Shown here: positions 33,981-45,979 of the stretch, in pieces
Numbering within the stretch: the first letter of the stretch is position 1
Layout: each line of letters opens with the position of its first letter
Assembly (NCBI GenBank): GCA_013115145.1
Contig: JAAPAO010000045.1
Location: 41,745 to 105,744, forward strand
From: Perkinsus chesapeaki
Lineage: Eukaryota > Perkinsozoa > Perkinsida > Perkinsidae
Reading direction: 5' to 3'
Length of the DNA: 64,000 nucleotides
Translations under genes and position numbers: made by a program
The notes under the pieces: generated by a model
What the model saw: only the letters and a program-made list of their open reading frames with translations
The model's database searches: none
What the model was told of the DNA's origin: nothing

Positions 33981-35305
33981 ATGTTTCACCTACTAGTCCT
34001 ATTCTTTGGGGGAGTGGGTCTGATATCGGCTGGAGACCCTCAAAAGTCACTCGCAGTGAGTCACCAACAGCATGCTCATCGATACCATGTCCTCGTTGTG
34101 GTTGTTAGGGACATATTTGCTTTGACGTGGAGAAGCTCACGCCAGAGTCGCGCAAAATGCTAGAAGCTACCGGCAATGGGGGCGAGTGCCGCAAAGTATC
34201 AGTTCACCATGAGATTCGTATAGTGGCTGATGGTAAGCTGATCACAAGCTTTAAAGGCGATGAGCTGAAGAGAGTCGATGAAAGTGCCTTCGCCATAAAC
34301 GCTAAACTGAAGGTGAAGAAAGGTGAACTTACAGTTCCAGCTACTATCAAGTTTGATGAGAAAGTCAATGATGCACTACAACCCGCGGGTGAACAACACC
34401 AGAAAGTCGAGGGCGAGCAAGACGATGCTCATCCCAACGAGGACAAAGAGCAACCCGAGACTATAGTCGCCGAAAAGCAGGCTGAAGCTCATAGTCAAAA
34501 GGAAGTGGCCAAAGGACCGCAGAAGAAAACAGGCAAACCAAAGGGGAAGTCTCATGGGAAGGTAGGCTATGTGAACATCAGGAGTAGCACTAAGAGCTGT
34601 CGAGATATCATTCTGTATTATCTTTTTTAGAGTGCGGAACTGGTCCTTACTGAAAGTGATATGAAACGCTTACACGTGCAAGGCAAAGCTGGACGTCGAT
34701 CGGTGACGATAAAACCTAACTATCAATTGGATATTGAAGGCCATAATGACCCAAGTTCATCGATTTCCATCAAACCGGGTTCGTTTGCTAAGACTGGGAA
34801 TATGATGTGGGCCGGTCAGCTGATGTTAAAACCCAATGGTGAAGGGAGCAAAGTTAAGAGAGGTCTAATCAATGTTAAGATGCGCGTGTCTGACGAAGTG
34901 GCTAAGACCGTATTCAACAACAAGGTAAAAGACGACCCATGGCGAGGGATTGGTGGCATCAATGGCATATCTTAGGTTGATGCGTCCACAGTAGAGCTCA
35001 ACAAAGAGGATGTGGATAAGCTGGGAATATCCGAAGATGCAGGGGAGCCATTCCTGGCGTCTTTATCACATGACGGCCGACTTGACCCCGTGCATGGTCC
35101 GTTCGAATTCGGGTCTGATGAAGTTAGACTCTCCATTAAACCTGCTACCTTCGCGAGTAAGGGAGGACAGTTTGAAGGAACAGTTGCCGTGAAGACTCGA
35201 TCAAGAAGGAATAATCGTGAGAAATCTCTGGGGACGGCCAGAGCCACTATAAAGCCTAACAAAAAGGACATGGCAACGCTGAAGAAACTAAAAGTAAGAC
35301 GCTGA
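33981..35305 (+). CDS. Secreted three-domain paralog of the repeat-domain family
   Basis: Exons 33981-34055 (signal peptide MFHLLVLFFGGVGLISAG), 34109-34561, 34631-34924, 34976-35305; all introns 50-70 bp and phase 0. The first domain starts GHICFDVEKLTPESRKM, like GEICFEP in the neighbour; domains 2 and 3 (SAELVLTESDMKRLHV; STVELNKEDVDKLGIS) are related to each other (KPGSFAKTG versus KPATFASKG) but far from the first. A charged Glu/Lys-rich linker with KKTGKPKGKSHGK separates domains 1 and 2. Same architecture as the upstream gene: leader exon, then one exon per domain. Function unknown. Confidence 0.78.
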
Positions 35306-35812
35306 GGATTGATAATCGTTCTCTGGTCAATCAAGGCTGCATAGCATCACGTTATCCAATCGCTTTGTCAAATAGCGTGGATGCTTCCATTGGTATTGTG
35401 GGTATCTCTGTTGTTTGTCAGAGTCGTGGTGGAGCTACCAAAGCCTAATGTGTGCGGCACAGTGTGTGTAACTGAACTCTATTAACTATCATGAATTACA
35501 AATACAAATGCTGCGAGTGTGGTACAATGTTGTCAATGTTCCTCTTGTTGAGTTATACACTAGACTGGTATCTGTCAAGATATCTCGTCAAAGAGGATGG
35601 TGGATAAGCCGGAAACTCCCACTCAACTACAACAGCATTGAGTTCGACAACCTAAAAGCAAAACTATAGTCAAGAATGACGTCTCTAGTCAGTCTAAGGG
35701 CCTCGATCAGTGGGTTTAGTTTTTAACCATCCAATTTTGAGTGGCGATCGCGCGCGCCCAGTAATTCATAATTGTGCGCAGTTCCGGAAGGTCGCAAGTC
35801 GCTGGAAGCTTC
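35306..35812. other. Intergenic between convergent genes, nothing recognised
   Basis: Lies between the plus-strand secreted gene and the 3' end of the next minus-strand gene. No coding frame with splice support. Confidence 0.5.
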
Positions 35813-36254
35813 TTATCGGACAAGGCTCTGCCATGGGTTACAGTGAAGCCGTGAAGTTGATGAGATATCCGACTTGAAGTTAGTCTTGACATTCATCAGT
35901 TGTTCTAATAATAACATACTATGAGACTAATACAATTACTTATCATATCGTGCGTCCTACCGAAAGAAGGAGTAGGGCTTGATCTAGCCTTGGAGAGGGT
36001 AAAGGAGGGACTCACACTTACCTTCCCCCACGTCAGGGTCATAAGCTTCATCCTTCCGAGCCAACGTATGAACGCATTGAGCAGGTTGACTCGCCTTTCG
36101 AGCACGGTTCCCCTCCGCAACACTACGAAGGTCAGCCGCAGCCTCACTGCTCTTTATCGTATTCAAGTGGCGGATCGTATAAGACAGTTTGGTTCATAAA
36201 CGTGGGACCGAAGGTATTCCCCCTCGCATGGAGATGTCCATCGAATTTACGCAT
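35813..36254 (-). CDS. Small conserved-looking protein of unknown function (about 107 aa)
   Basis: Three exons. ATG at 36254 gives MRKFDGHLHARGNTFGPTF, then MNQTVLYDPPLEYDKE; a roughly 25-bp intron; VAEGNRARKASQPAQCVHTL and DEAYDPDVGE; a roughly 115-bp intron; QLMNVKTNFKSDISSTSRL to TAA at 35813-35815. Phases agree at both joins. No signal peptide or membrane helix; basic and aromatic. Not recognised. The plus-strand frame over the same bases has no splice support. Confidence 0.5.
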
Positions 36255-36701
36255 TGGGTGAGATAATGGCTGGCGGATTCCTCTCAGTCACTTCACAGTA
36301 TTATTGTTTTCAGTAAAATCGGTGACGTTGAAGGGGCGGAGCCTCCCAAAGGACCTTATAAGAGCCCGTTCGATCAATGTAAAGCAGGAGTTAAGAGCTA
36401 CTCTAAAATGTATAATATAAAGAAGCTCTTTCGGAAGGAAAGCTCTTTGATTAAGGCAATCTGCAAGCATCGTTAATACATGTTGTTATGATCCAAAGAT
36501 CGTAAATTGGCTGAATAATAATCAGCCCGCGTTGTATTATTCTATTATTGCGTTCCGAGTATTGATGTCTTTAAGCCTCTCAAGATTGTTCCTATCGCGG
36601 AGATATAACGGAAGTTCAATTAAAGTGTATATTCCCGAGTGACTCTGAGGCTGGCTGGTCTTTAACTCAACACTTTAATAAACAGAAGAGAAGGTCATGC
36701 A
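36255..36701. other. Intergenic, nothing recognised
   Basis: AT-rich spacer between two minus-strand genes; only short unsupported frames. Confidence 0.5.
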
Positions 36702-39700
36702 TCAATGGTATTGAGCTAGACAATCCTCCAATCTCGATAGCTGCTGCTTTAATGCCCTCACAGAAGCGACAAGTTCTTCTCGAGTTCCTTTCTCATTTTG
36801 TTGTAGCCGCAAGCCAACAGTGCTCAGCTGCTCACTTAACTTATGAACCTGTCTTGTTGACCTAAACAAAGACGACGTTCTAGCGGTGACACGCGGTTGT
36901 ACGTGACCTTTTAGATGCATCCAGCTTATTAACCCATTCTTCGATTATCGCATCTCCTCTGGCCAGAGCAGCCTTACCACTGGCAGAGGAGGCAGCGGCC
37001 GCTCCTCGTCCTGTTGCTAGCTCGGCAGCTCGCTGTCTAAGATTGTTTACCTCAAGGCGTTTGGCCGCAGTGACCTGCACGAGTCAGTCAGCGCTGCCAT
37101 TGACCGTGGTGCCTTACCTGTTTCAACTGCAGTAGATGTCCATCCAACCTAGAGCGTTCATCAGCCAACTGCTGGCGTTCCTCGCCGGGAGCGGTTCCTT
37201 CCGATATTATCCTGGCGTCCAGCGCTGAGTGTCATCGAGGATGTCTCATACATTAGAGAGGTAAATGTTACCTTTAAGGTCGGCAGTGACCTTCTTTAAC
37301 TGCTGATCAACCAAAACTGCCTCCTTCTTGCTCTTCTTCATCTCTTCTTCAGCAGCCTCAGCCTGTCCGTTCAACTGTGCCATCTCATTCTCAACCTCTT
37401 GTAGCTACATGTCCACCTCATTGCATCATCACCGACTTTCCATAGCTCACCTCGAGGGCGCTAGTGGCCCAGGCAACCACCTCGTTACTGTCCAACTCTG
37501 GCAGCCGACTACTAGCCGAGGCCTCTCCTGTCCCAGCGCTCAAGGCATTGATGCCTGCCTTACACTTGCTAAGCATAGCGTCCGTATCTACCGCGGAAAC
37601 TGGAAGAGAACTGGTCAGAAGTTGCTTCTGACCTTGAATGGTTTGAAGGTATCTTGAAAGATACTTATCAAAGCTCTTGAAGCTGCTGTTGAGCTCTGCC
37701 GGGACCACCGCGCTAGTAATATTTTCACTTCGAGCCGCGCACTCGGATACCAGTGACTCGAGATATCTGCGGTGACCGGTGGCAGCTCGGCCGCCCTCGG
37801 CTCTCCATACCCTTCCTGTTGCTTGATGTCCTCGGCATTCCTCGACCCTCTGGATGCCATGTGATGCTCCAAAGCTGCTCGAAGGCTCTCATCCACCGCT
37901 ACACACTCCCCCGGTGTTGGTCTGAGGGCGGCCTCGACGATCAACTATAGAAAGCAACCTGCCTGAGGGTCCTCATCCCATCCTTTCGAAACCGCAACAG
38001 AAGCTGCGCCACCAAACCACTGATGGTCGGGTCTAGTTCACCAGCCTGATTATTGCATTTATCAAAGAAAGCACACCAGCGTCGCATAGGACCTGCAGTA
38101 TCAAAGCCTCTCCGGCGGCTACGATGGTCTTCGACAATTGAGAGTCAGGTCGAAGAGCAGACGAGGAACCGTTCAAGACCTATGGGAGCCATGGTTGAGG
38201 TTGGTGTATGTGGTGGTGACGGTACCCAGCATACAAAACCCTTAACGGTCTGACTTGAATGCCCGGCCAAGCACTGTGCGAGTCGGCCCACGCATCCTGG
38301 TGTCCGAGTGAGTGCAGCTAGAAGGGACCCTGGCACTCGGGCGGAGGAGGGAAAGCACTCGGAGGGGAGGAGCTCCGTGGTCAGCAGCTGCCACAGGCCA
38401 GAGTCAATCTTGCTTAGCAGCGATGCGTCATCCCTGCACACAGCACCGTATCTGGTCGTGGCCCAGCCCTGCAACAGTTTACAGCCTGCTGGCGCTGGCC
38501 AGGGTGGCCAGAAGAAGTCCGCAGATCACACGAGTGCTCGGGAAGGGTGAGGCGAACAGTGAGCCCAGGAGGTCCAAACCTCGAGGGTGCTCCAGTAGGC
38601 AAGCCTGAGCTCGGATTCTCGCTACGGTGCAGCCAAATGTGGTACTTGAACGGCTTCATCAAAGCCCAACCAGAGCAGTTTGGCTACGGTGTCGTGAAGA
38701 TGGGCCTTCGCAGTTGGTAACAGCTGCTCGGTGATGACAGTAATGCCATCGTGGGACTGAAGGGGTGCTTAAGGAGGCATGAGGAGACTTCCTACTTCAA
38801 GCGTCGTGAGGAGGGCAGCGCTGAAGCCTTCTCCAGATGCCTGTATGAGTCCATTGAGCACTCGTTTGACCTGGTCTATTCGACCAGGCCCTGTGGGAGC
38901 AGCTGCTTCGCCACTGGGAGGGTCCTAAGTGGTCAAAAGCATGCAAACATTACTGCTGGTCGGTCTCACCTGGGATCGGTTTGCTACCACAACCACATCG
39001 CCGTTGGGAGCGACCAGATCCCCTTCTCGAGCCAGGATCCTCAACAGCATCAGAACACCTCCACCACACACAAACCTACAACTAGTGGAAGCTAGACGAT
39101 TTCGACATGACGTCACATCTGTCTGGCTGCGTTGTCGCCGGCATTCTCGTTGCCTTTATACGAAACTATATAGTGAAGTACGTCCATTATGGAGGCAAAG
39201 GCTGTCGAAGGGAGGGAAATGGTGCCTAGAGACGAAGGGCGGAGTAATGGTGCTACAGGCAGAGGAGGACACCTTGAGCCTGGTTATCTATCATGTTTAA
39301 CAGACACTTAATCGTGGACTCATGCCGAAGCCTGTACTGTTCCTTCGACTTCTCCGGATCCAGCAAGCCTATCATATAACCGGCATCAGCTGTATACAGG
39401 AAAGGAAGCATTCGCACCGCTGAGCTCGTGAATGCAGAGAGTGTTGCGCTGACCAGAGGGGGTCAGGAACCGGGACACTGTGGCACAACCAGCCGGGAGC
39501 TCCAATAGTTTCCATAAAGCATCAGTCGTATCAAACGAAAGTATCTGAAGCAATCCCTCACCAACCGGCCAGCTACCACTTACCTCCTCCCTCTTGACGG
39601 CCCTCTGGAGTATCAACTCCAAGGCCGGCCGCCGTTCCTCGACTACAGCTGGCAGCGTCGAGCCGAACATCTGCTTCGGGGGAAGGGTTGGGATCAAGGG

Positions 39701-40371
39701 ATCCCCAGCGGCGCTGCGAACTGTACCCTAGAGGGACAGCTTTCCGATGGCCGCGAGCTGCGCTTACCAAAGTGTCAGAGGAGGCTGGACCGGCGTCGTC
39801 TGGGTCCCTGCGCCCAGCGGAGCCTCGATACGGTAATGATGAGATGTGCTCATAGAACTTGAGGAAGTCGTCGAACCTAGAGGGCAGGTGTGGAATGAAG
39901 ATAAACTAGAGACGGAGAAAGCCGAGAAGGTTGAGCGATCAGAGGGAGACTTTGGCGAGCCGTCATGAAGAATGGAGCGGTAGTCTCCATTGCGGAGGAT
40001 GGGCAAGCTTGCAGACTCTGCAATGCAGAGTTAGGCCCAAGACCGGTGTAAAGGACTCCTTACCTTCTGTTGACAGAATGTGTTCGACCAAAGTCATCCA
40101 CTTTAATATTGTACGTAGTATAGTTGAGACCTATTAGACCAGATTTGGTCTCGAATGAGGGTATCTTTACAGACAGAGGTATCGCCACCTGCAAGGGCGG
40201 CCCAATTGACGTATTGTCGCACAGCTTCCCGTCGCGCACCTTGACTGTCGGCAAGGCCTTTAGAGCTCTTGATGTTGGCTGAGGAGGAAGGCTTTCCCCA
40301 TTGTCGGTATTCCCCCTCGTTTTCTCAGAGCTCATTGCTCTCTTCTTGGAAGCCGAGCCAGCTACAGTCAT
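36702..40371 (-). CDS. PX-domain protein with helical region and long coiled-coil tail (sorting-nexin-like)
   Basis: Exon 1 (from 40371, MTVAGSASKKRAMSSEK) leads into a PX domain split over three exons: LSVKIPSFETKSGL, YTTYNIKVDDFGRTHSVNRR, then FDDFLKFYEHISSLPY and the family's LPPKQMFGSTLPAVVEERRPALE (about 39.7-39.6 kb). PX domains bind phosphoinositides, mainly PI3P, on endosomes. The spacing between the Arg-rich strand and the Pro-rich loop is normal. Many short exons follow with Leu-rich helices (FVCGGGVLMLLRILAREG; ITVITEQLLPTAKAHL) and end in coiled coil (AEEEMKKSKKEAVLVDQQL; LSEQLSTVGLRLQQNEKG) with TGA at 36702. The coil could form a BAR-like dimer as in sorting nexins; not proven. 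Exon joins in 37.0-38.7 kb are approximate. Confidence 0.72.
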
Positions 40372-40507
40372 AATACCAGCAGCACGCTTATTGCGCCTTC
40401 ACCATGTGACACAACTCAACACTGTAATACGGTAAAAGTAAAGGGCAGGGTTTAGATCTTGCTTAGTGGAGAATGGTGCAGGGTAGCTCGGTGGTGTGGA
40501 TGCCGGC

Positions 40508-40890
40508 TCAAGAGTCAGGTATCGCAATCACCTCCCCCTCGGTTCTGGCACGCTTCGGCTCCGGCACCCGACCTGAAAGACAGCAGTCCCCGCCGCGCCG
40601 AAGTGCGTCCACGAAAGTTCACCACTATCATCGTTGTCATCCTCATCGTCGAGTATCTCGTCCACAGACGGCGAACTCGACCTGTTAAAGAAGCCTTGCT
40701 GGGCAGCTTTGAGCAGCACTGAATTATTCTGCCGTAGAAGTTGCATCTGTAAAAGCGGGTGCTGTGTTGCGGAGCAGATGGAGATCCTTACCCCGAGAGC
40801 TCCGCCTAGCACCGCTTCATCAGACTCATCCTCGGGCTCATCCAGACTTGACATGGCACTGAAAGGAGTGAAAACATCGTCATGCATCAT
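40508..40890 (-). CDS. Small acidic, probably nuclear protein of unknown function
   Basis: Three exons from ATG 40890: MMHDDVFTPFSAMSSLDEP ... VLGGALG, then MQLLRQNNSVLLKAAQQGFFNR ... DEILDDEDDNDDSG, then RVPEPKRARTEGEVIAIPDS and TGA 40508-40510. Introns are about 55 bp each. PEPKRART is a credible nuclear localisation signal and the middle is a strongly acidic patch. About 95 aa; no family recognised. Confidence 0.5.
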
Positions 40891-41356
40891 GCAATAGGCT
40901 ACATCCCTCAGCTGGACGAGAAAGATCAGAACATATACTAGGCTCAATTGGATGGTAGAAGTCTCCAAACTTATAACAAGGAGACATCTATCGTACTGCC
41001 TCACTGATGCCAACAGTTCACATCGGCGCCAGTCAGGCTTCTGCTGCTCACAGGCGGTAGATTCAAGGCTGTGAGGGACGAACGGCATGTCAAGTACCAA
41101 GAGGGGAAGCGAGGAGTGTAAAACATATCTCGGCCAATAGAACCTTCGCGATGAGGATAGGCCGAGTAAGAAGGACAGCAACGTCTTTTGATGATAAAGT
41201 TACTTCAGGAAGTCAGGGACTTTCCGAGGGTCGCAATCGCACTCCCCCATATGAGCCTCCAAGTCACCGTGTTTCCCATCCCACAGGCAACCTCGGTAAG
41301 GACAGTACCTGCACGCAAGCGCATCACCGTCAAGCGCATCGCAGAGCTGCATCAGC

Positions 41357-41783
41357 CTACACATCCTGCTCGTCCAGGAACTTCCGGGCCATAAGATCCT
41401 TGTGGCAGTTTTGTCGTGTTATTGTCTGACGGCTGAGCAAAGAGCATAACCCCTCATTAACGAGCTGCTGCCCCACCATTCTGGGCATGTTGTGTTGCGC
41501 AAATCCAACCACTGGTAGAGGCACTCTTGACAGAAAGTGTGCCCGCATGGCCAGGCACATATAGGATCGGTGAACACCTAAGCAGGCATCATTGGAAAAG
41601 CAAGAAGAGGCGCTCGGAGGACCGCACCTCGCAGCATACTGAACAGTGTAGATTAGGCGAAATGTTGTCTTTATCGCAGTATCTTAGCTTGTACTTGGGC
41701 GCAGGCGGCGGAGCTGCAGGAGCAGGAGCTGCCTTGGCCTTGGCCTTTGCCTTGGCGGCTGCTGCTGACCGTCTTGGAGGCAT
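41357..41783 (-). CDS. C3HC4 RING-finger protein (putative E3 ubiquitin ligase)
   Basis: Three exons: 41783-41628, 41577-41477, 41432-41357. The N-terminus is low complexity (AAAAKAKAKAKAAPAPAAPP). The RING is CSVC ... PCGH-TFC-QEC ... CPEC, all eight zinc ligands present. The last Cys codon is split by the second intron (TG|C); reading through the intron would give Trp, so the ligand depends on splicing there. About 113 aa in total, ending ARKFLDEQDV. RING proteins of this type bind E2 enzymes. No membrane segment. Substrates cannot be inferred. Confidence 0.85.
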
Positions 41784-41974
41784 CGACGTTTACGTGTACA
41801 GCTACTCTGGTGAACGAAACCAGCTACTTCTATCGCAACACAACAGGATAAAGATACTTTTAGTCTACTTTTAGTGACACCACATGGTAGTGTACATGAT
41901 GCAAAACTATCAGTTAGTCTTCTGCTTGACGTAACTTCATTCTTCTTATCGCCTATCAAATCCAGCCGAGCCCT

Positions 41975-42885
41975 TCACAAACGGCGGCGTCTAACATGCC
42001 TTGGAGAGGCGCTCTTCAGACTGGGGGACTCCACAGGGAACTTGATCGTCACCATCACTCTAGTCTTCAAAGGCGTCTCTCTCATCCTTCTCTGCATTTC
42101 TCTCACAGTGGCACGGTAGCGCTTCCATTGGGCTCTACGGAACTTGTTGCACTGGCGACGCCAGGCATCCACCTCTGCCCAGAGCACTAGGAGCTGAATG
42201 ATGAGGACAAAAGGCGGGCACCAGGCGCTAATGCTCTTCCAATCCCCTTTGGGTGGAGAAAAGCACTCGTGTATAACAAAAGCAGACCACAACAGTAGCA
42301 ACAGCCGAGAGAGGCCGAAACAGATCAAGTACTCGAGATGGCCTCTCGTAGTGGCCTTTCGGATGTAAAAGAGGTATGCAGTCGAACCCAATGCAGACAG
42401 TACTGCACTCATCACAAGGGCGAGGCCGTAGAAGCCGAGGAGATCCGAGAGGACATAGCCTAAAAGGAATATGTAATAGGAAACAATGTAAGACAGTGGC
42501 TGTACTAGAGAGTAGTATAATATCATGCAGAAGGTGCTTCCTATACCAACTCAAGCTGTGGTGCAAGTTATATAGCACAAAGCCGATACTGAGGTTCATA
42601 GTGAGCTCCACTAGGGGCATATTATAATTGTATCTGGAAGGGAAGGAGACAGACACAAAGCAAGACGGTTGCCCACCCTATGGCCGCGCGAGTCAGGAGC
42701 TCGTTTCTGTTGTAGAAAAGACATTGCAGGCCGACAGCTATGGTCTGTATGCTGTAGACTAGGAGACATATATCAGCGCTAACCCAACGCTCCTTGCCTC
42801 GACGGCATCTAGACTGCCAGCCGTAAAGTGCCCAGTAAAAACTATAGGAAATGATAGCTGCTGAGGGATCAGTGATGAGCAGCAT
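41975..42885 (-). CDS. TLC-domain membrane protein, diverged member (TLC1)
   Basis: Three exons from ATG 42885. Exon 1 ends at an ATAGG|GTGGGC donor after NELLTRAAIG; exon 2 has the domain core MPLVELTMNLSIGFVLYNL-HHSLSW; exon 3 carries several membrane helices and a long Arg-rich cytoplasmic tail (RRRMRETP-type, ending HVRRRRL). Where other family members have HH (LRLHHTVS) this one has HLLHD, so the second His is lost. It is the most divergent copy and lies at the edge of the array. TLC proteins include ceramide synthases and lipid-handling factors; the activity here is unknown. Confidence 0.7.
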
Positions 42886-42899
42886 TTACAAAGGCAGTA

Positions 42900-43158
42900 A
42901 ATAGAAGGGGAAATAATGAAGATACGAAAAAACTCGGCACTTGAGGCAGGTCGAAAATGCCAGCATGTACTAGAGTGGGAGAAGCTACGTTCTATCCAGG
43001 GCTACACTAAATTATATAATAGTGAGGAGGATTAAGAAAAGCGAGACCTTCAATTCTTCGATGGCTAATAAGATGCCGCTGGCGACAGTAAAGCAGTGTA
43101 AGACAACATACAGCATAAGCGAGGCGACAAGCTAGACATGCTCTATTATTGGGATCAT
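42900..43158 (-). pseudogene. TLC first-exon copy with a nonsense mutation
   Basis: ATG 43158 gives MIPIIEHV, then TAG (43134-43132), then continues LVASLMLYVVLHCFTVASG. The intact relative at 45.97 kb reads MIPSVEHVYLIGSFFLYV, so the stop replaces Tyr. The frame stops again after LILLTII. No downstream TLC exons fit; it appears dead. Confidence 0.65.
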
Positions 43159-43469
43159 CCTCGAAACAACTACAATCTCCAAGGCAGGAAATCTGGCGAC
43201 CGACGCCTTCAACAAAGGACTACATCGTTTTCATGAGCTCAGCAGTATTAATGAGCTTAAAAACTATTTTCCGATACTCATTTGAACTAGCACACGCGAT
43301 GCTATGCTTGCCATACTATATCAGGAATTGTACAACGGCTGAAGCCATAAGCTCTCCAGTTGATGGTAGAACATCACTCTCACTGTCATTTCGCAATGAC
43401 GGCTACTGAATCCGTACTCTGGCCGACTCGATGCCCCAATAATTAGAGAAAACGTCAAGAATGAAGCAG

Positions 43470-43690
43470 TATTAATTAATATCCATGTACCGTGCATTTA
43501 GGTACCGAGGGAACCACAGGTGGAGATAGCAGACTCCAGAGTCAAATACAATGCCCACAAAGTGAAAGGCATGAAAGAATGCTATGCATCCTAAATACAG
43601 TACACGATAGAAATGAGCATCATAGACAGCATAAAAAACTAACATAGCAAAAGGGATATTGCTATTGACCCAGAGGACATGCTTGGTAGA
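43470..43690 (-). pseudogene. Isolated TLC-like N-terminal exon fragment
   Basis: Open frame KHVLWVNSNIPFAMLVFYAV ... AFFHAFHFVGIVFDSG, hydrophobic with the same HV-start pattern as other first exons (EHVYLIGSFFLYV). It follows the stop of TLC2 directly and is not followed by the domain exons. Probably a leftover of a lost copy; it could instead be an unrelated small membrane protein. Confidence 0.4.
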
Positions 43691-44448
43691 CTATAGGCCT
43701 TTAGCACGATGCTCGCGAAGCTGAAGCTTCAGTTTAAGGCAGAGGTTAATGAAGAAGTGGACATTAATAGACATGATAGAAAATTGTGATATAAATGATC
43801 CAATAGGAAAGTACCATGATACCCAATTATCCTCAGGTATGAGAACTTGACGAATAGTAATAATACTCCATATGACAAAGATACATCTTGTTATGGCATA
43901 GGTTATCGTCATTATGATGTAGTTACAACTGGAGTGATTACGATAGTAATACTCTCTTGTTAAGCCGCCAATCTCAGCTAAGAGGCTGTCCACTACCACC
44001 AGACTTCATTACTCGCGAGAAACCGAAGCCGAGCAGAAACGCAGAGACGGACAGAAGGTTTCCGTAACTCACCCAAAATAGAGACAGTGTGATGGAGCCT
44101 GAGCTTTTTATGCCAGGTAATAACATGATACATATCATAGGTGAGGTGACCAAGGTTATGATCAAGTATGAGCTCCACTAATGGCTGTGATGGATTATAT
44201 CTAAAGTAAAGTGAAGGACGACTAATGTGATGAGCTACTTACAAATATGCAAGGTTAGATGAGAAATGATGTCGATTAATCCACACACATAGCAAACCAA
44301 CAATGATGTTGAAGAGTGCGTTTATAGAAGCGTTGATAGAATAGATGACCTTAAAGTTAAGCCTGTGATATCTCTTCATCCATTGGTGAAGTATTACGTA
44401 GACCAGAGTAAGTGAAGGGATTTCGATGGGGTATGAGATGGAACGCAT
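43691..44448 (-). CDS. TLC-domain membrane protein (TLC2)
   Basis: Three exons. Exon 1: YPIEIPSLTLVYVILHQWM, two helices, ending FSSNLAYL before a GTAAGT-type donor. Exon 2: the TLC core PSQPLVELILDHNLGHLTYD-MYHVITW-KKLRLHHTVSILG with the HH pair. Exon 3: LLAEIGGLTREYYYRNHSS, two further helices and FPIGSFISQFSIMSINVHF, ending in a basic tail REHRAKGL. Exons 1-2 and the first intron are nearly identical in TLC4 and TLC5. About 200 aa. Confidence 0.78.
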
Positions 44449-44934
44449 TATAAGTAGGATAACAGCGTTAAAGCACTACTGCCCAACAATCTACAACAGT
44501 CCAAGGTGTTCGTACCAACCACCCACATAAGGCTGCTGTGATGACAAGTGTGGACACTAATTCCCAGTGAGGTGCGCGAAACTCGAGAAAATCCTCTGAA
44601 ACGCGTGTTGCGATTAAAAGAAAAAGTAATGCACGAACGTGCGGCGAACGAGTAGAAAGAAAGCAAAGGTGAGTACATAAAGAGTAAATCAAAATATAAA
44701 AAACTGTAGAGCTGGTAATGATATAATAATGTTTGGAAGAAGGGTTGCAATATGACTCGGATATAATAAAGACAACTGAAGCACCACTACACCGTCACAT
44801 TGCAGTGGCAATAGGTTGTAGTATGCTGTATGTAACAAGCCACCTGCCACATGAGAGTGCGAGCTAATTTCAGGCAGATATTTTACTGGAAAAATACAGG
44901 CGTTGCTACTTTGCTAAACCACGAGGTTATCGTA

Positions 44935-45080
44935 ATACACTATAGGCTTTTAGCAAGACGCTCTCGAAAGCTTACATTCCAGTGCGAGACGAACCTTGAC
45001 GGTCGAAAAGCAGATGATAATAGACAAAATAGATAATTGTGACGAGAATGGTCTTATAGGAAGGATGGTTATCTGCATGC
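44935..45080 (-). pseudogene. Decayed 3' exon of a TLC gene
   Basis: The forward sequence CACTATAGGCTTTTAGCAAGACGCTCTCGAAAGC and GATGATAATAGACAAAATAGATAATTGTGA matches, with many substitutions, the last-exon sequence of TLC2/TLC4 (CTATAGGCCTTTAGCACGATGCTCGCGAAGC; ACATTAATAGACATGATAGAAAATTGTGA). The frame is destroyed and the other exons are absent. Confidence 0.55.
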
Positions 45081-45157
45081 ACTAGAGTGAGTATTTAGAA
45101 CAGAGATACTTTCAGTTAGCAGAAGATGAGGTTGATGTTACTGATGTTCTTAGTTCA

Positions 45158-45973
45158 TCAACTGACATGCTGCTTTAGTGGAGTCGAAGTATAGGTACTG
45201 GTGGCCGGAACAATGAAGCTACCTTCCTTAGAGTTACTATATTTAATCCAACGGAGATAGAAAAACTGGTAGGACACAAGGGTAATGCCACACTGTCCCA
45301 TAATGGCCACCACCCGTTGGAATGAGGTTAATGTTACAGCATCAATACTTTGGCGGACAAACACGCAAGTCCAAGCAGTGAGGAGGATACGAAGGGTTCC
45401 ATAAAAGACGAGGAAGACCACGTAGTTCCACGGTGAGCGATAACGGTGATAGACTAGCAGCATGAGGTGGCCTAGTCTAGTAAGCATACAGTCAACCACA
45501 GCACATAGGCCGGCCATGCCCGAGACTCTAGAGGCTATTATACCTGAGAGGGAGGAGTTGGTAGAAGAGTGATGATGGTTCATACCAAATAGTGATACGA
45601 TATGGTGAGTGAGAACTACACGACGCCAAGTGAAGGCGTGATACAGATCGTAGAGGAGATGGCCAATGGCGTGGTCAACGAGAGTGACAACTAGTGGCTG
45701 AGAATAGTGAGGCCTGATAAGAAGAAGAGTGCTGCTGCATTATGGCAGGACGTCGTAATTATCTCACCCAGAGAAGAGTTCACTTGATAGCTTAGTGGCG
45801 TTCAACAGAAGGCATACACCCCCGATAAAAACAGAGATGAGGGCGTTAATTAGGGATGTTATATCATGGGCTCGTTTCATACCGTTCTCTCCACTGCTGG
45901 CAGTGAAATAGTGTATAATCACGTAGAGGAAGAATGAGCCGATAAGGTAGACGTGCTCCACAGACGGGATCAT
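45158..45973 (-). CDS. TLC-domain membrane protein (TLC3)
   Basis: ATG 45973: MIPSVEHVYLIGSFFLYVIIHYF. The domain exon reads YSQPLVVTLVDHAIGHLLYD-LYHAFTWRRVVLTHHIVSLFG, then continues in frame into a last exon region rich in Ser/His (MNHHHSSTNSSLSG), two helices and a polar tail ending TPLKQHVS. The HH pair is kept. This copy is clearly diverged from TLC2/4/5 and is the closest intact relative of the nonsense copy at 43.1 kb. Confidence 0.72.
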
Positions 45974-45979
45974 GCCCAA

